From Erysipelotrichaceae bacterium (GTDB lineage Bacteria; Bacillota_I; Bacilli_A; Erysipelotrichales; Erysipelotrichaceae), in contig DOKQ01000098.1 in NCBI GenBank assembly GCA_003510215.1, positions 1-16,173 of the forward strand: a stretch of DNA of 16,173 bases. Direction: 5' to 3'. The position numbers and the translations under genes were made by a program. Positions 1-7,223 of the stretch are shown here, one piece after another. The notes beneath the pieces are model-generated. The model was not told the origin of the DNA, did not search any database, and saw only the letters and a program-made list of their open reading frames with translations. Positions within the stretch are counted from its first letter, which is position 1. Each line of letters starts with the position of its first letter.

Positions 1-111
1 TTAACTATTCGGAAGAGACTCGAAACTGGATTAAGTAATTTCTCTTCTGTACTAACGCATAACCATTTTACACAAGATTTAGGACTTGACTTCATACACA
101 AAAAGGGATGA
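1..111 (+). other. possible 3' end of a plus-strand gene entering from the left
   Basis: Frame 1 is open from the first base for 36 codons and closes with TGA at 109-111, two bases before the convergent cueP stop. The peptide begins LTIRKRLETGL and ends with LGLDFIHKKG. I do not recognise a family. An open frame this short can occur by chance, and no start lies inside the window, so this is only a candidate. If real, it would converge on cueP and share the hairpin at 104-120. I see no other feature in these bases. Confidence 0.25.
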
Positions 112-120
112 ATCATCCCT
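98..120 (-). terminator. terminator of cueP, overlapping its stop codon
   Basis: Read on the minus strand, AGGGAT and ATCCCT pair around a five-base loop and are followed by five T. The cueP stop codon (113-115) lies inside the hairpin, so the 3' untranslated region is almost absent. On the plus strand the hairpin is not followed by a T run. Confidence 0.7.
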
Positions 121-664
121 CTAATTGTAAAGTGGTTAAACAAGTATCACTTGTCTTTAATGTTGTAATCGTTGTGTTTGCAGATTTATTTTGATAGTGA
201 ACATAAATGTTCGCTGTGATATTGGCTGGTAGCCAAACACCCACAAATCCATTGTCATAGGTTGTTAATTCTTCATCTATTAAAACTTCATCATCCAAAG
301 TAACAATCTTCACGTGGAAGGTTGTGTTTGGCATTTCCCCACGACAAGTCACAAAGTTGTGATTTGCACACGGATGTGTGTGTTCAATGTATGGGGCTAA
401 CGATAGGTAGAACTTTCCTTCTGGGATATCGATATTTACACTTTTACCAACTTCCCCAAAAGCAATAGATGTTGCTGTGATAGAAGCAATCAGATTTGAT
501 TGTGTAAATGTCTCTTTATCAAGCGTATATGCTAACTCTTCGACTGAAAGTTGATCAAATCCATATTGACGTAAAACTCTTTCACTTGAAGTTGATTTTG
601 GATACCAGGCATAAATAAGAATACCGGCAAGGATGAAAACTATACTAATTTTGAGATATTTCAT
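113..664 (-). CDS. cueP: CueP-family copper-binding protein, membrane-anchored
   Basis: A 183-residue extracytoplasmic protein of the CueP family, which binds copper outside the membrane and protects envelope proteins. Residues 5-20 form one hydrophobic helix with no lipobox, so it is probably a membrane anchor. The family signature is clear: HTHPCANHNFVTCRGEM at 95-111, FVGVWLPANI at 140-149 and TCLTTLQL at 174-181. Its three cysteines are C99, C107 and C175. These spacings (8 and 68) match the C96/C104/C172 that I recall for Salmonella CueP. The start is the ATG at 662-664, preceded by AGGAGGT; a longer reading begins upstream of that ribosome site and would read through the operator. The gene is a single-gene unit with its own promoter, a CsoR-type palindrome and a terminator, which suggests copper induction. 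No csoR, copA or copZ is visible here. Confidence 0.85.
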   Translation of the reverse strand: MKYLKISIVFILAGILIYAWYPKSTSSERVLRQYGFDQLSVEELAYTLDKETFTQSNLIASITATSIAFGEVGKSVNIDIPEGKFYLSLAPYIEHTHPCANHNFVTCRGEMPNTTFHVKIVTLDDEVLIDEELTTYDNGFVGVWLPANITANIYVHYQNKSANTTITTLKTSDTCLTTLQLEG

Positions 665-674
665 GTGACCTCCT

Positions 675-691
675 ATACCCCCTGGGGGTAT
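675..691 (-). promoter_or_regulatory. CsoR-type operator in front of cueP
   Basis: ATACCCCCTGGGGGTAT is a perfect 17-bp palindrome centred on T683. It has the G-tract/C-tract form of operators bound by CsoR-family (copper or persulfide sensing) repressors. It starts a few bases downstream of the -10 box and ends just before the ribosome site of cueP, so a bound repressor would block transcription initiation. Which family member binds (CsoR, CstR or RcnR type) cannot be told from the site; the CueP product favours copper. Confidence 0.8.
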
Positions 692-699
692 GCAGGAAT

Positions 700-728
700 A
701 GTATATCCTAACTTGTAACAAAAATCAA
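700..728 (-). promoter_or_regulatory. sigma-70 type promoter of cueP
   Basis: Minus strand TTGATT (728-723), a 17-bp spacer, then TATACT (705-700). Transcription would start near 692-694, at the edge of the CsoR-type palindrome. Confidence 0.7.
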
Positions 729-751
729 TCATTACGTTTACCTACGTAATG
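718..751 (-). terminator. terminator at the end of the mevalonate operon
   Basis: Minus strand CATTACGT / ACGTAATG forms an 8-bp stem with a six-base loop that contains the fni stop codon. It is followed by a T-rich run (ATTGATTTTTGTT). The T-rich run doubles as the -35 region of the cueP promoter, so the two transcription units are packed end to end. Confidence 0.55.
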
Positions 752-1781
752 GAATGTGTTCAAAACTCAAGTTTCGCTGCATTGCAACGGAGTATAAAGA
801 ATCATCAAAAATCATGGCACAGCGTCGCAACTCCTGAATATTTTTAGCTCCTAAAGCTGTCATAATGTAAGTACACTCCATCTTCCATCTTTCAATCATA
901 TCAACAGTTGCATCAATTCCAACCTCAAGTAAAGAGTGTAAAATCGTACCAGAAATACCCACAGCTTTTGCACCCAGTGCTAACGATTTGATCATGTCCA
1001 ATGGATGCCGTATACCACCACTTGCGACAATATCAATCTTATCAACAAAATCCTGTGCTTCCAATAATGATAATACGGTCGATTGTCCCCAATCATCCAT
1101 GTATGACATTGGATAGATACTTCGAATATTTTCAATCAGAGCAAAATTTGTACCACCTCTACCACTTATATCAATCGCAGCAACGGATAGGTTCACACAT
1201 TGTTCTATGGTTTCTTTACTCATACCAAACCCGACTTCTTTAATCATAATGGGTAACTTAATCTTTTTTACAAGTTCAGCAACATTCTCAATCCATCCTT
1301 TAAAGTCACGATCACCTTCGGGCATCAAAAGCTCCTGAGGATGATTTATATGCAACTGTAATGCATTGGCCTTAACAATATCAATAGCTTTTTGAGCGTT
1401 TGTATAGGAAGCACTTGCCTGCATGTTCGCAAATACGATACCCTGTGGTAATATATCTCTTACTACTCGAAAACTAGGAGCAAATGTGCTATCTTTGATT
1501 GCTGCACTTAAAGATCCGGTTGCCATGGCTAGATTGGTTCTTGATGCTATAGTCGCCAAATCACGATTGATATTAGCTGTCCATTCGCTGCCCCCTGTCA
1601 TTGCATTGATATAGAAAAAAGTGTCAAACTGGATTCCCATAAGATGCGTTGAAAGATCTATTTCACTCACAGATTGCTCACTGAACCCGTGATGAATAAA
1701 TCTGATTTTATCAAAATCATTTGCACCTTTGGATTTCTTTGTATCCATTGCATACTTTACATGCTCATCTTTGCGATTCAT
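738..1781 (-). CDS. fni: type 2 isopentenyl-diphosphate isomerase (FMN-dependent)
   Basis: Interconverts IPP and DMAPP in the cytoplasm using reduced FMN; it is the last step of this operon's pathway. The 347 residues match the usual length of type 2 enzymes. Family landmarks are the N-terminal RKDEH (3-7), NAMTGGSEWTANIN in the first third, LQLHINHPQELLMPEGDRDF in the middle, and ASGGIRHPLDMIKSLALGA near the C-terminus, the phosphate-binding end of a TIM barrel. The ATG at 1779-1781 has AGGAGGT upstream, overlapping the stop codon of the preceding kinase gene (10-bp gap). It is the last gene of the mevalonate operon, and its stop lies in a terminator hairpin. It is unrelated to the zinc-dependent type 1 isomerase. 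Confidence 0.95.
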   Translation of the reverse strand: MNRKDEHVKYAMDTKKSKGANDFDKIRFIHHGFSEQSVSEIDLSTHLMGIQFDTFFYINAMTGGSEWTANINRDLATIASRTNLAMATGSLSAAIKDSTFAPSFRVVRDILPQGIVFANMQASASYTNAQKAIDIVKANALQLHINHPQELLMPEGDRDFKGWIENVAELVKKIKLPIMIKEVGFGMSKETIEQCVNLSVAAIDISGRGGTNFALIENIRSIYPMSYMDDWGQSTVLSLLEAQDFVDKIDIVASGGIRHPLDMIKSLALGAKAVGISGTILHSLLEVGIDATVDMIERWKMECTYIMTALGAKNIQELRRCAMIFDDSLYSVAMQRNLSFEHIPLRR

Positions 1782-1791
1782 AGATTACCTC

Positions 1792-2820
1792 CTAGATATC
1801 CAATATGTCATACCCCTGTTGTCTTAACCATTCTCTGGCCTTTAACTCATCATCCTTTGTGTTAAAAAAGCTAATAAGGCTATCTCCTCCACCTGCACCT
1901 GAAGTCTTTGTGTGACCACCAAGTGTGTTTAACTGATGGATTAACAACTCAATATCTGCAGTTTCGATATTTGCGGATGAAATTGATTGAAGATAGACCA
2001 AGAGTTCCCTGTACTTATCAATTGACTGATACCATGCTTGAAGATTCCCCTCCATAAGTGCATCTTTACCTAGGCGAACAATCTCTTTGGACTGATGTAG
2101 AAACCGTTGAAAGTTTGGATGATCCTGCACCTGATTAACCTGACGAACCAAATCTTCACTTGATGCCCGCTGATTTGTGTTAATCACGAGCATCGGTGGC
2201 AATGTTGCTGATAAACGGTTCATTGACCAATCTTGCCATGGCATGCCAACCACCGTGGCAAGAGGGTACTGACGCATAAGTGACTTCACTGTTTCTAGGG
2301 ACCCTTTGGTATAATGCACAAGTCCTCCCAAAGCACTACACACGACATCCCCATAGGAGCTGTGTGGAAAAAATTGCATTTGTGTAATAATTGCCAGTTT
2401 AGCCAATGCCACATCCGTAATAGATTCGTTGAAATATTCAATCAGTGCTTTTAACATAGCTACTGTAATTGCACCACTGGATCCAAAACCCAGCTTTCTT
2501 TGATATCCTTGATCAAGTTCACTACTTACCTGTAAGGATATATTTGAAAGCGACTCAATATTCAGATATTCCATGGCAATGTTTATGGCATGTTCAATAA
2601 ATCGTGTATCATGAGGGGTATCGAATCGAACCATGCCCCTTTCAGCACGAAAAGGAATCGCTTCTTCTTTTAAAAATGCTGATGTAAATCGATTTGAATC
2701 TGCCGGCTTAATGGCTAAACTTAAATAACGATTGACAGCATAGATGAGAGCCTGTTGATTTGGATGTACAATTGCATATTCTCCAAGAAGATACATCTTC
2801 CCTGGGATTTTAACCGTCAC
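1792..2820 (-). CDS. mvaK2: phosphomevalonate kinase
   Basis: Phosphorylates 5-phosphomevalonate to 5-diphosphomevalonate with ATP. It is a GHMP-superfamily kinase: an N-terminal substrate segment (VKIPGKMYLLGEYAIVHP, about 3-20), the ATP-binding loop KLGFGSSGA (109-117), and a C-terminal glycine motif GGHTKTSGAGGGDS. I start it at the GTG at 2818-2820, giving 342 residues, because the family normally begins only a few residues before the PGK motif, GAAGAG lies seven bases upstream, and the start falls four bases after the mvaD stop. An upstream ATG at 2874 would overlap mvaD by 50 bases and add 18 residues unlike the family. It lies between mvaD and fni, most likely translated by coupling. 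Confidence 0.92.
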   Translation of the reverse strand: MTVKIPGKMYLLGEYAIVHPNQQALIYAVNRYLSLAIKPADSNRFTSAFLKEEAIPFRAERGMVRFDTPHDTRFIEHAINIAMEYLNIESLSNISLQVSSELDQGYQRKLGFGSSGAITVAMLKALIEYFNESITDVALAKLAIITQMQFFPHSSYGDVVCSALGGLVHYTKGSLETVKSLMRQYPLATVVGMPWQDWSMNRLSATLPPMLVINTNQRASSEDLVRQVNQVQDHPNFQRFLHQSKEIVRLGKDALMEGNLQAWYQSIDKYRELLVYLQSISSANIETADIELLIHQLNTLGGHTKTSGAGGGDSLISFFNTKDDELKAREWLRQQGYDILDI

Positions 2821-2824
2821 GCTA

Positions 2825-3781
2825 TTACTCTTCAATTTCAAGAATCTCACTACCTTTCCCCATGGTTGATCCAACGATTGTAAATTGAGGTAGCTGATCT
2901 TTTAACCAACTTTCAATTGAGTGAAGTTCACTGCGTTTGACAATCAGTTTGACATTTGGACCTGCATCCATCGTTGGATAACATTCCATGTTAAGTTGAT
3001 TCATCCTCTCCACAAGTTGAAGCACTTCTAGAGTTGATGCATCAAAATAGAGTATGGGAGGATTCGCTGCCATCATACTAGCATGCATTTTAAACGCATT
3101 ATGCTTGGCAATCCTTCCCAACTGAGTGAAGTCTTTATTTTTGATCGCTTGGTTCATTAAAGAAGCATCTTCATCACTTGATTGGACAAAAGCCTCAAAA
3201 TAAGGCGAGGTTAACACAGTCTGTTTCATTGCTGTCTTACTGGATATGTTCTTTGGCCCCTTATTTACAATAATAAAAATCATGGCAAGCCAATCATCCT
3301 CAAGGCTTAATTGAGTAATTCGATCACTCTGTTTCTGCCATTGTGCAAACCCACCAAATACACTTCTTGAAGCAGAACCAGAACCAAAACGAGTCAATGA
3401 TGCCAGTTCTTCTGCGGATAATCCAGTATTAAAAAATGTGTTTGCAGCCATGGCCAATGCTGCATAACCAGATGCAGATGAAGCTAAACCCGCTGCCGTG
3501 GGTACATGATTTTCACTCATGACGCGTACATATCGATCTTTATTAAATCGCTGTAAGAAAGTACTGACCTTTCTGGTTTCTTCTGCTGACTGTACTTTCC
3601 CATCAAGAATAAACTCATCCTGAGTTAGTTTGTCGTCAGATTCAATCGATGTCAATGTATAAAATGCATCACATGTAAACGAAATGGAGGTAGTAAAAGG
3701 TAGTACATGAAGTTCGTCATACTTTCCCCAGTACTTACATAAAGCGATGTTTATATTTGCTTTTGCTCTTACTCGTTTCAT
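2825..3781 (-). CDS. mvaD: diphosphomevalonate decarboxylase
   Basis: Catalyses the ATP-dependent decarboxylation of 5-diphosphomevalonate to isopentenyl diphosphate. The 318 residues show the expected signatures: NIALCKYWGKYDE (11-23; Cys where the family usually has Ile), the ATP loop TAAGLASSASGYAALA (95-110), RFGSGSASRSVFGGF (131-145), and TMDAGPNVK (269-277), whose D271 is the expected catalytic base. Its ATG shares one base with the stop of the mevalonate kinase gene (TAATG), with GAGGAA just upstream, so the two are translationally coupled. Confidence 0.95.
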   Translation of the reverse strand: MKRVRAKANINIALCKYWGKYDELHVLPFTTSISFTCDAFYTLTSIESDDKLTQDEFILDGKVQSAEETRKVSTFLQRFNKDRYVRVMSENHVPTAAGLASSASGYAALAMAANTFFNTGLSAEELASLTRFGSGSASRSVFGGFAQWQKQSDRITQLSLEDDWLAMIFIIVNKGPKNISSKTAMKQTVLTSPYFEAFVQSSDEDASLMNQAIKNKDFTQLGRIAKHNAFKMHASMMAANPPILYFDASTLEVLQLVERMNQLNMECYPTMDAGPNVKLIVKRSELHSIESWLKDQLPQFTIVGSTMGKGSEILEIEE

Positions 3782-4701
3782 TACATTTCCTCATCCAGTT
3801 TCATAAGCCATACTGAAGAACTCATGGTTTCTTCCCATTTTTTTATAATTACTTCTGCTGTCGACAGATCATCTACAAGCGAAATGACACACCCTCCTCG
3901 TCCTCCACCAGTCAGCTTGGTTCCCAAAGCACCTGAATCCATAGCCAACTGGATCATACGATCAATGGAAGAGTGACTCACAGTCAACTTTTCCAAATGG
4001 TACTGTGCCTGATTCATCAGGTATCCACAACGATAAATATCGCTCTTGGTCATTACTTCAATAAACTGATGGCTTAGCAAAGCTAACTGGTCTATGTGTT
4101 GTTTTCCATCCGCAAACTCCACAAGATTTCGCACATCTCGAACTGCCTCCAATGTACTCCCTTCAATACCGCAATCACCCACAATTAGATAACCGGGGAG
4201 GTTCATACGGATATATTCGGGAGGTTGATTTTTCTTAAAAATAATCGGATATTGCGATGCTGTTGCAAGCGAATCAATTCCACTGGGCGTTCCATGAGCG
4301 ATTTTCTCTGCATACATGGAAAAATGAAAAAGGATTTCATCGTCTAATGGAAGTTCATGATATTCAAAAAAGGCACGTATCAAGGCATTTGCTATCGCTG
4401 CACTTGAACCCATTCCACGTGAGGGCAAGATATTACTCGTTACCTGAATTGATAACTTTTCATTTTGATTCAGTTTTTTTCTTAAATAGAATATCAGCTG
4501 TTGAATGTGACTGCTTTCGTCCGGCATATTCGCTATACTTCCTGAATAGAGCTGGGATGTAAATTCATCATTTCCTGAAGTGATAATCACTTTGATTTGT
4601 GCTCCCTTAAAGGGAAGGGCAATCGCCATATGACCGTATACTACTGAATGTTCTCCCATGAGTATGACTTTCGCGTTACATACTCCAACTCCTTTTTTCA
4701 C
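3781..4701 (-). CDS. mvaK1: mevalonate kinase
   Basis: Phosphorylates mevalonate to 5-phosphomevalonate, the first of four pathway steps encoded here. GHMP-kinase landmarks, numbered from the chosen start: KVILMGEHSVVYGHMAIALP (11-30), the ATP loop PSRGMGSSAA (93-102), GTPSGIDSLAT with the catalytic D143, and the C-terminal KLTGGGRGGC. There is no ATG at the 5' end. I choose GTG at 4699-4701 because it forms a GTGA overlap with the stop of the TctA-like gene, has GGGTGG upstream, and gives the short N-terminus usual for the family. A GTG at 4708-4710 would add three residues. The overlap ties its translation directly to the transporter gene, an unusual partner for this enzyme. Confidence 0.93.
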   Translation of the reverse strand: MKKGVGVCNAKVILMGEHSVVYGHMAIALPFKGAQIKVIITSGNDEFTSQLYSGSIANMPDESSHIQQLIFYLRKKLNQNEKLSIQVTSNILPSRGMGSSAAIANALIRAFFEYHELPLDDEILFHFSMYAEKIAHGTPSGIDSLATASQYPIIFKKNQPPEYIRMNLPGYLIVGDCGIEGSTLEAVRDVRNLVEFADGKQHIDQLALLSHQFIEVMTKSDIYRCGYLMNQAQYHLEKLTVSHSSIDRMIQLAMDSGALGTKLTGGGRGGCVISLVDDLSTAEVIIKKWEETMSSSVWLMKLDEEM

Positions 4702-6056
4702 ATCGACCACCCAGCAAGTGTTGAAACAATAAATGTGGCTGCATATAAAGTCATAAATTGAACTCCGTAGTTGACACCCATTTTATTTAGAGTTCCACAG
4801 GTAATTCCGATAAGTAGAACCCCAAAGATATTGATTATTCCTGCATCCATAAATGCCAATAACAGAATTAGGGCTACGAAAAGTCCTAGGACAGCTTCAT
4901 GAGGAATTCTAGACAAGATCAAATGAGTGATTCTACTTGCATATCGACTAATGACATAGTAATTAATTGCAATTGCTATACTACTTGCAATCAGAATCGA
5001 GATAATAAATTGAGGCGTGGTTAGCATATGGTGAATATTGTTTTCCAGTGTAAAAACACCTGTCGCATTAAACAAGGCGCTTGCAGGTCCAATCGCAACT
5101 GGAGATAATGGAATTCCCAAGGCAATCAAAGGAATCGTTACTTGCGAAATGTATGTAGACTGTGCCATAGCACTCATCGTTGTCATAGACATGATTGGTT
5201 TTTCCTCAGGATTCTTGGTTCGATTTGCTACAGTTTCACCAAATAGAATAATGAGTCCTACCGGGCTTAAAACAAACAGAAAACTCGAAATCAGTGATGC
5301 AATTGATGCGGATGCGGCTTCTTTTTTATTCAGAATTTTCCAAGGTAAAAGAGTAAGTTTAGACTCTTTAGGAATACGAATCTGATTGATTTCTGATTTC
5401 TCCATCATTTTTCGCTGCTGGTGATTTAATAATTGAAACAGTGATACCAACAGGGGTCCAATGGTAATACCCAAAAAGAACGATGTTGTAATGTTGACAT
5501 TCGTTGGCACGACACCTAGACCCCAGTATAAGTGTCTAAGTGATTGAAATAAAATGGCCATAGGAATAATACTTAATAAAGATAGCCACTTGTGCTTGCT
5601 TATCAAAGATAAAAAGATAGCTCCACTCACAAACAAATAGGGTGCATAAGGTTGAATTTGGCGACCGTATGGAACAAGTAACTGTGCCAATACCAAGGAT
5701 ACCGGAACAGAAATCAAAACTCCCAAAAGAGATGAAGCTGCCATTTTGCGAATAATCATGGCTGATTTCCCTTGGTTTTTCAGCTTTATCGCATGTTCAA
5801 TCATTGGGCTGGATAAAACACCTCCAGGTAGTCCCACAAGCGCTGTAGGCATCGTGTTGGTGATGTTAAGCGTAATAATTGCCGCAATAAAGAAACTTAG
5901 CACAGCTATCGGCTGAACACCACTCAAAACAAGAGCAAGAGTAACAGGCATTAAAACCGAGGTTTCATCGGTTCCAGGAATAAAGCCAATGACGGTGTAG
6001 ATTACAACGGCTGCCAGAACTGCTAGAACAATGATAAATATAGTTTGGATATCCAT
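4698..6056 (-). CDS. TctA-family carboxylate transporter permease
   Basis: A very hydrophobic 452-residue membrane protein with about ten or more helices. It resembles the TctA large permease subunit of tripartite tricarboxylate transporters: IGFIPGTDET near residue 20, NTMPTALVGLPGGVLSSPMI in the first third, and VTIPLIALGIPLSPVAIGPA in the second half, matching the family's internal repeat. The start is the ATG at 6054-6056 with AGGAGG seven bases upstream; a longer frame would read through the preceding gene out of phase. Its stop overlaps the mevalonate kinase start. No TctC-type periplasmic binding protein is near. The substrate is unknown; because mevalonate is a carboxylate and the next gene phosphorylates it, mevalonate is a reasonable guess but an inference only. 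Confidence 0.72.
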   Translation of the reverse strand: MDIQTIFIIVLAVLAAVVIYTVIGFIPGTDETSVLMPVTLALVLSGVQPIAVLSFFIAAIITLNITNTMPTALVGLPGGVLSSPMIEHAIKLKNQGKSAMIIRKMAASSLLGVLISVPVSLVLAQLLVPYGRQIQPYAPYLFVSGAIFLSLISKHKWLSLLSIIPMAILFQSLRHLYWGLGVVPTNVNITTSFFLGITIGPLLVSLFQLLNHQQRKMMEKSEINQIRIPKESKLTLLPWKILNKKEAASASIASLISSFLFVLSPVGLIILFGETVANRTKNPEEKPIMSMTTMSAMAQSTYISQVTIPLIALGIPLSPVAIGPASALFNATGVFTLENNIHHMLTTPQFIISILIASSIAIAINYYVISRYASRITHLILSRIPHEAVLGLFVALILLLAFMDAGIINIFGVLLIGITCGTLNKMGVNYGVQFMTLYAATFIVSTLAGWSM

Positions 6057-6058
6057 AA

Positions 6059-6295
6059 TCAAACCTCCTCTTCTACCACTTGGATGGTTCTTTTTGGACG
6101 GAAAATAAACGTAATGATCGCGAATCCGATTAATGCACCACTTAATCCGAAAAGCAATCCAAGAGGTCTTGAATTGGCCGGTGCCTGCAGGTGTCCGATC
6201 ATTGTAGTGATACTTATGATTACGATCGCTATAACAAGATGATGGAGCAACACAATGTCTCCCCATATCTCAATAAGTGTTGATTTTTTTTTCAT
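6059..6295 (-). CDS. small two-helix membrane protein, possible small subunit of the TctA-like permease
   Basis: A 78-residue protein with two predicted membrane helices (about 15-34 and 45-65), a basic FRPKR segment after the second helix and an acidic tail ending EEEV. It is the first gene of the mevalonate operon, and its stop lies next to the ribosome site of the permease gene. TctA permeases usually pair with a small TctB subunit of four helices and about 150 residues. Position suggests the same role, but this protein is half that size and I see no sequence match strong enough to call it TctB. The ATG has GAGAGG upstream and a good promoter in front. Confidence 0.6.
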   Translation of the reverse strand: MKKKSTLIEIWGDIVLLHHLVIAIVIISITTMIGHLQAPANSRPLGLLFGLSGALIGFAIITFIFRPKRTIQVVEEEV

Positions 6296-6340
6296 AAATT
6301 TACCTCTCTACATATAACACCTTTATTATACCGATTATTT

Positions 6341-6369
6341 ATTATAATGGGGATTTTTTACCCTATAAA
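6341..6369 (-). promoter_or_regulatory. likely promoter of the transporter-mevalonate operon
   Basis: Minus strand TTTATA (6369-6364), 17-bp spacer, TATAAT (6346-6341). A second TATAAT lies at 6330-6325 without a convincing -35. The -35 box lies in the T tract of the terminator of the preceding gene. Confidence 0.5.
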
Positions 6370-6391
6370 AAAACAAGCATTGCTGCTTGTT
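6365..6391 (-). terminator. terminator after the LiaF-like gene
   Basis: Minus strand AACAAGCA / TGCTTGTT gives an 8-bp stem with a four-base loop followed by a run of T. The stem includes the first bases of the stop codon of the preceding gene, as seen for cueP and fni. Confidence 0.8.
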
Positions 6392-6968
6392 AGTTCAATA
6401 TTTCTTCTTTAACGTCTTCCGCAAACTCTTCTGCTTCATCAAGAATCTCTTCAACTTTATCCTCAAATACTTCTTTTCCCTGATGAATCAAATCTTTGCC
6501 TTCCTCCACAACATCTTCAAAGCTTTCTTTTAGTTCACCTTTGCGTGCTGGACGAATATTTAGACCAGAGAACTCCAATTGATAGTTGATGGTTAGCACC
6601 GGTTGATCTGCACTTAACATGTCTGCACATAGATTATTAATGCCAGAATTCTTATTTGTTCCATGAACAATTACTTGCCAATGATCAGGAACGTGGATAT
6701 CTACACCGGAAAAATGCGCAAACAAATCAAGTTGTCCACGATGATCCACCAAAGAGGCTTGGGTCATATCAATGTATAATCCTGAGAATGAAACAGCTAC
6801 TGATTCAGAGGTGAACGGTTGATCAAAAACCATCTTTTCACCTTTAAAACTCATTCTCTTTTCATATGACTTCATTTTCTTGTTGGTTTTATATGCTTGA
6901 TACGCAGCGACAGATGCGCTTACTGCTGTGACAGCTCCAATCGTCGCCAATATGCTTTTCTTTTTCAT
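6390..6968 (-). CDS. LiaF-like membrane-anchored protein with acidic helical tail
   Basis: A 192-residue protein. Residues 5-25 form an N-terminal hydrophobic segment. About 45-135 is a beta-rich region with repeated FSGLYIDM / FSGVDIHVPDHWQVIV / FSGLNIR units, resembling the C-terminal domain of LiaF/YvqF cell-envelope stress proteins. From about 145 to the end it is a strongly acidic, heptad-like helix rich in E, D and K, which that domain does not normally carry. It is nine bases downstream of the PspC-domain gene, with AGGAGG before its ATG, so the two are co-transcribed. A role in membrane or wall stress sensing follows from the pairing with PspC; the exact function is not known to me. 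Confidence 0.55.
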   Translation of the reverse strand: MKKKSILATIGAVTAVSASVAAYQAYKTNKKMKSYEKRMSFKGEKMVFDQPFTSESVAVSFSGLYIDMTQASLVDHRGQLDLFAHFSGVDIHVPDHWQVIVHGTNKNSGINNLCADMLSADQPVLTINYQLEFSGLNIRPARKGELKESFEDVVEEGKDLIHQGKEVFEDKVEEILDEAEEFAEDVKEEILN

Positions 6969-6977
6969 AATTTCCTC

Positions 6978-7184
6978 CTATAACTCGTTTTTTTCTGGTA
7001 GTGCAATCCACAGAATTACATAAATCCAAAATCCTGCCGATACACCAAACAAAGCAATAACAAACAGGATACGAATAATTGTAACATCAATTTTAAACTT
7101 CTCGGAAAGACCAGAACAGACTCCGCCAATGACAGCACCATCCTTCGATCGATAGAGTGAATTGCTTGGGTCACGATATGCCAT
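6978..7184 (-). CDS. PspC-domain small membrane protein
   Basis: A 68-residue PspC-domain protein: LYRSKDGAVIGGVCSGLSEKF (about 10-30), a cytoplasmic amphipathic segment typical of the family, then a membrane region to WIALPEKNEL. PspC proteins take part in envelope stress responses. I choose the ATG at 7182-7184 because AGGAGG lies seven bases upstream; the ATG at 7188-7190 would sit only one base from that site. It is the first gene of a two-gene unit with the LiaF-like gene, with an extended -10 promoter and a very short leader. Confidence 0.85.
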   Translation of the reverse strand: MAYRDPSNSLYRSKDGAVIGGVCSGLSEKFKIDVTIIRILFVIALFGVSAGFWIYVILWIALPEKNEL

Positions 7185-7204
7185 AAACATCCCTCCTTTC
7201 TTTA

Positions 7205-7213
7205 ATTATAACA
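7205..7213 (-). promoter_or_regulatory. extended -10 promoter of the PspC/LiaF-like unit
   Basis: Minus strand TGTTATAAT, that is TG-n-TATAAT, with no good -35 box at normal spacing. It lies only about 20-30 bases before the pspC start codon, so the leader would be roughly the ribosome site alone. Confidence 0.55.
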
Positions 7214-7223
7214 TAATTCAAAC

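Noticed and set aside
1001..1243. Plus-strand open frame opposite fni
   Set aside because: It lies wholly antisense to a well-supported gene, has low-complexity His/Tyr/Gln-rich composition, and has no ribosome site.
2821..2874. ATG start for phosphomevalonate kinase inside mvaD
   Set aside because: It would add 18 non-family residues and a 50-base overlap; the GTG at 2820 has better spacing and family fit.
5038..5385. 115-codon plus-strand open frame opposite the TctA-like permease
   Set aside because: Shadow of the conserved permease frame; no ribosome site and no recognisable motif.
6057..6266. Longer N-terminus for the TctA-like permease
   Set aside because: The added 70 residues come from reading the upstream small gene in another frame; AGGAGG sits just before the ATG at 6056.
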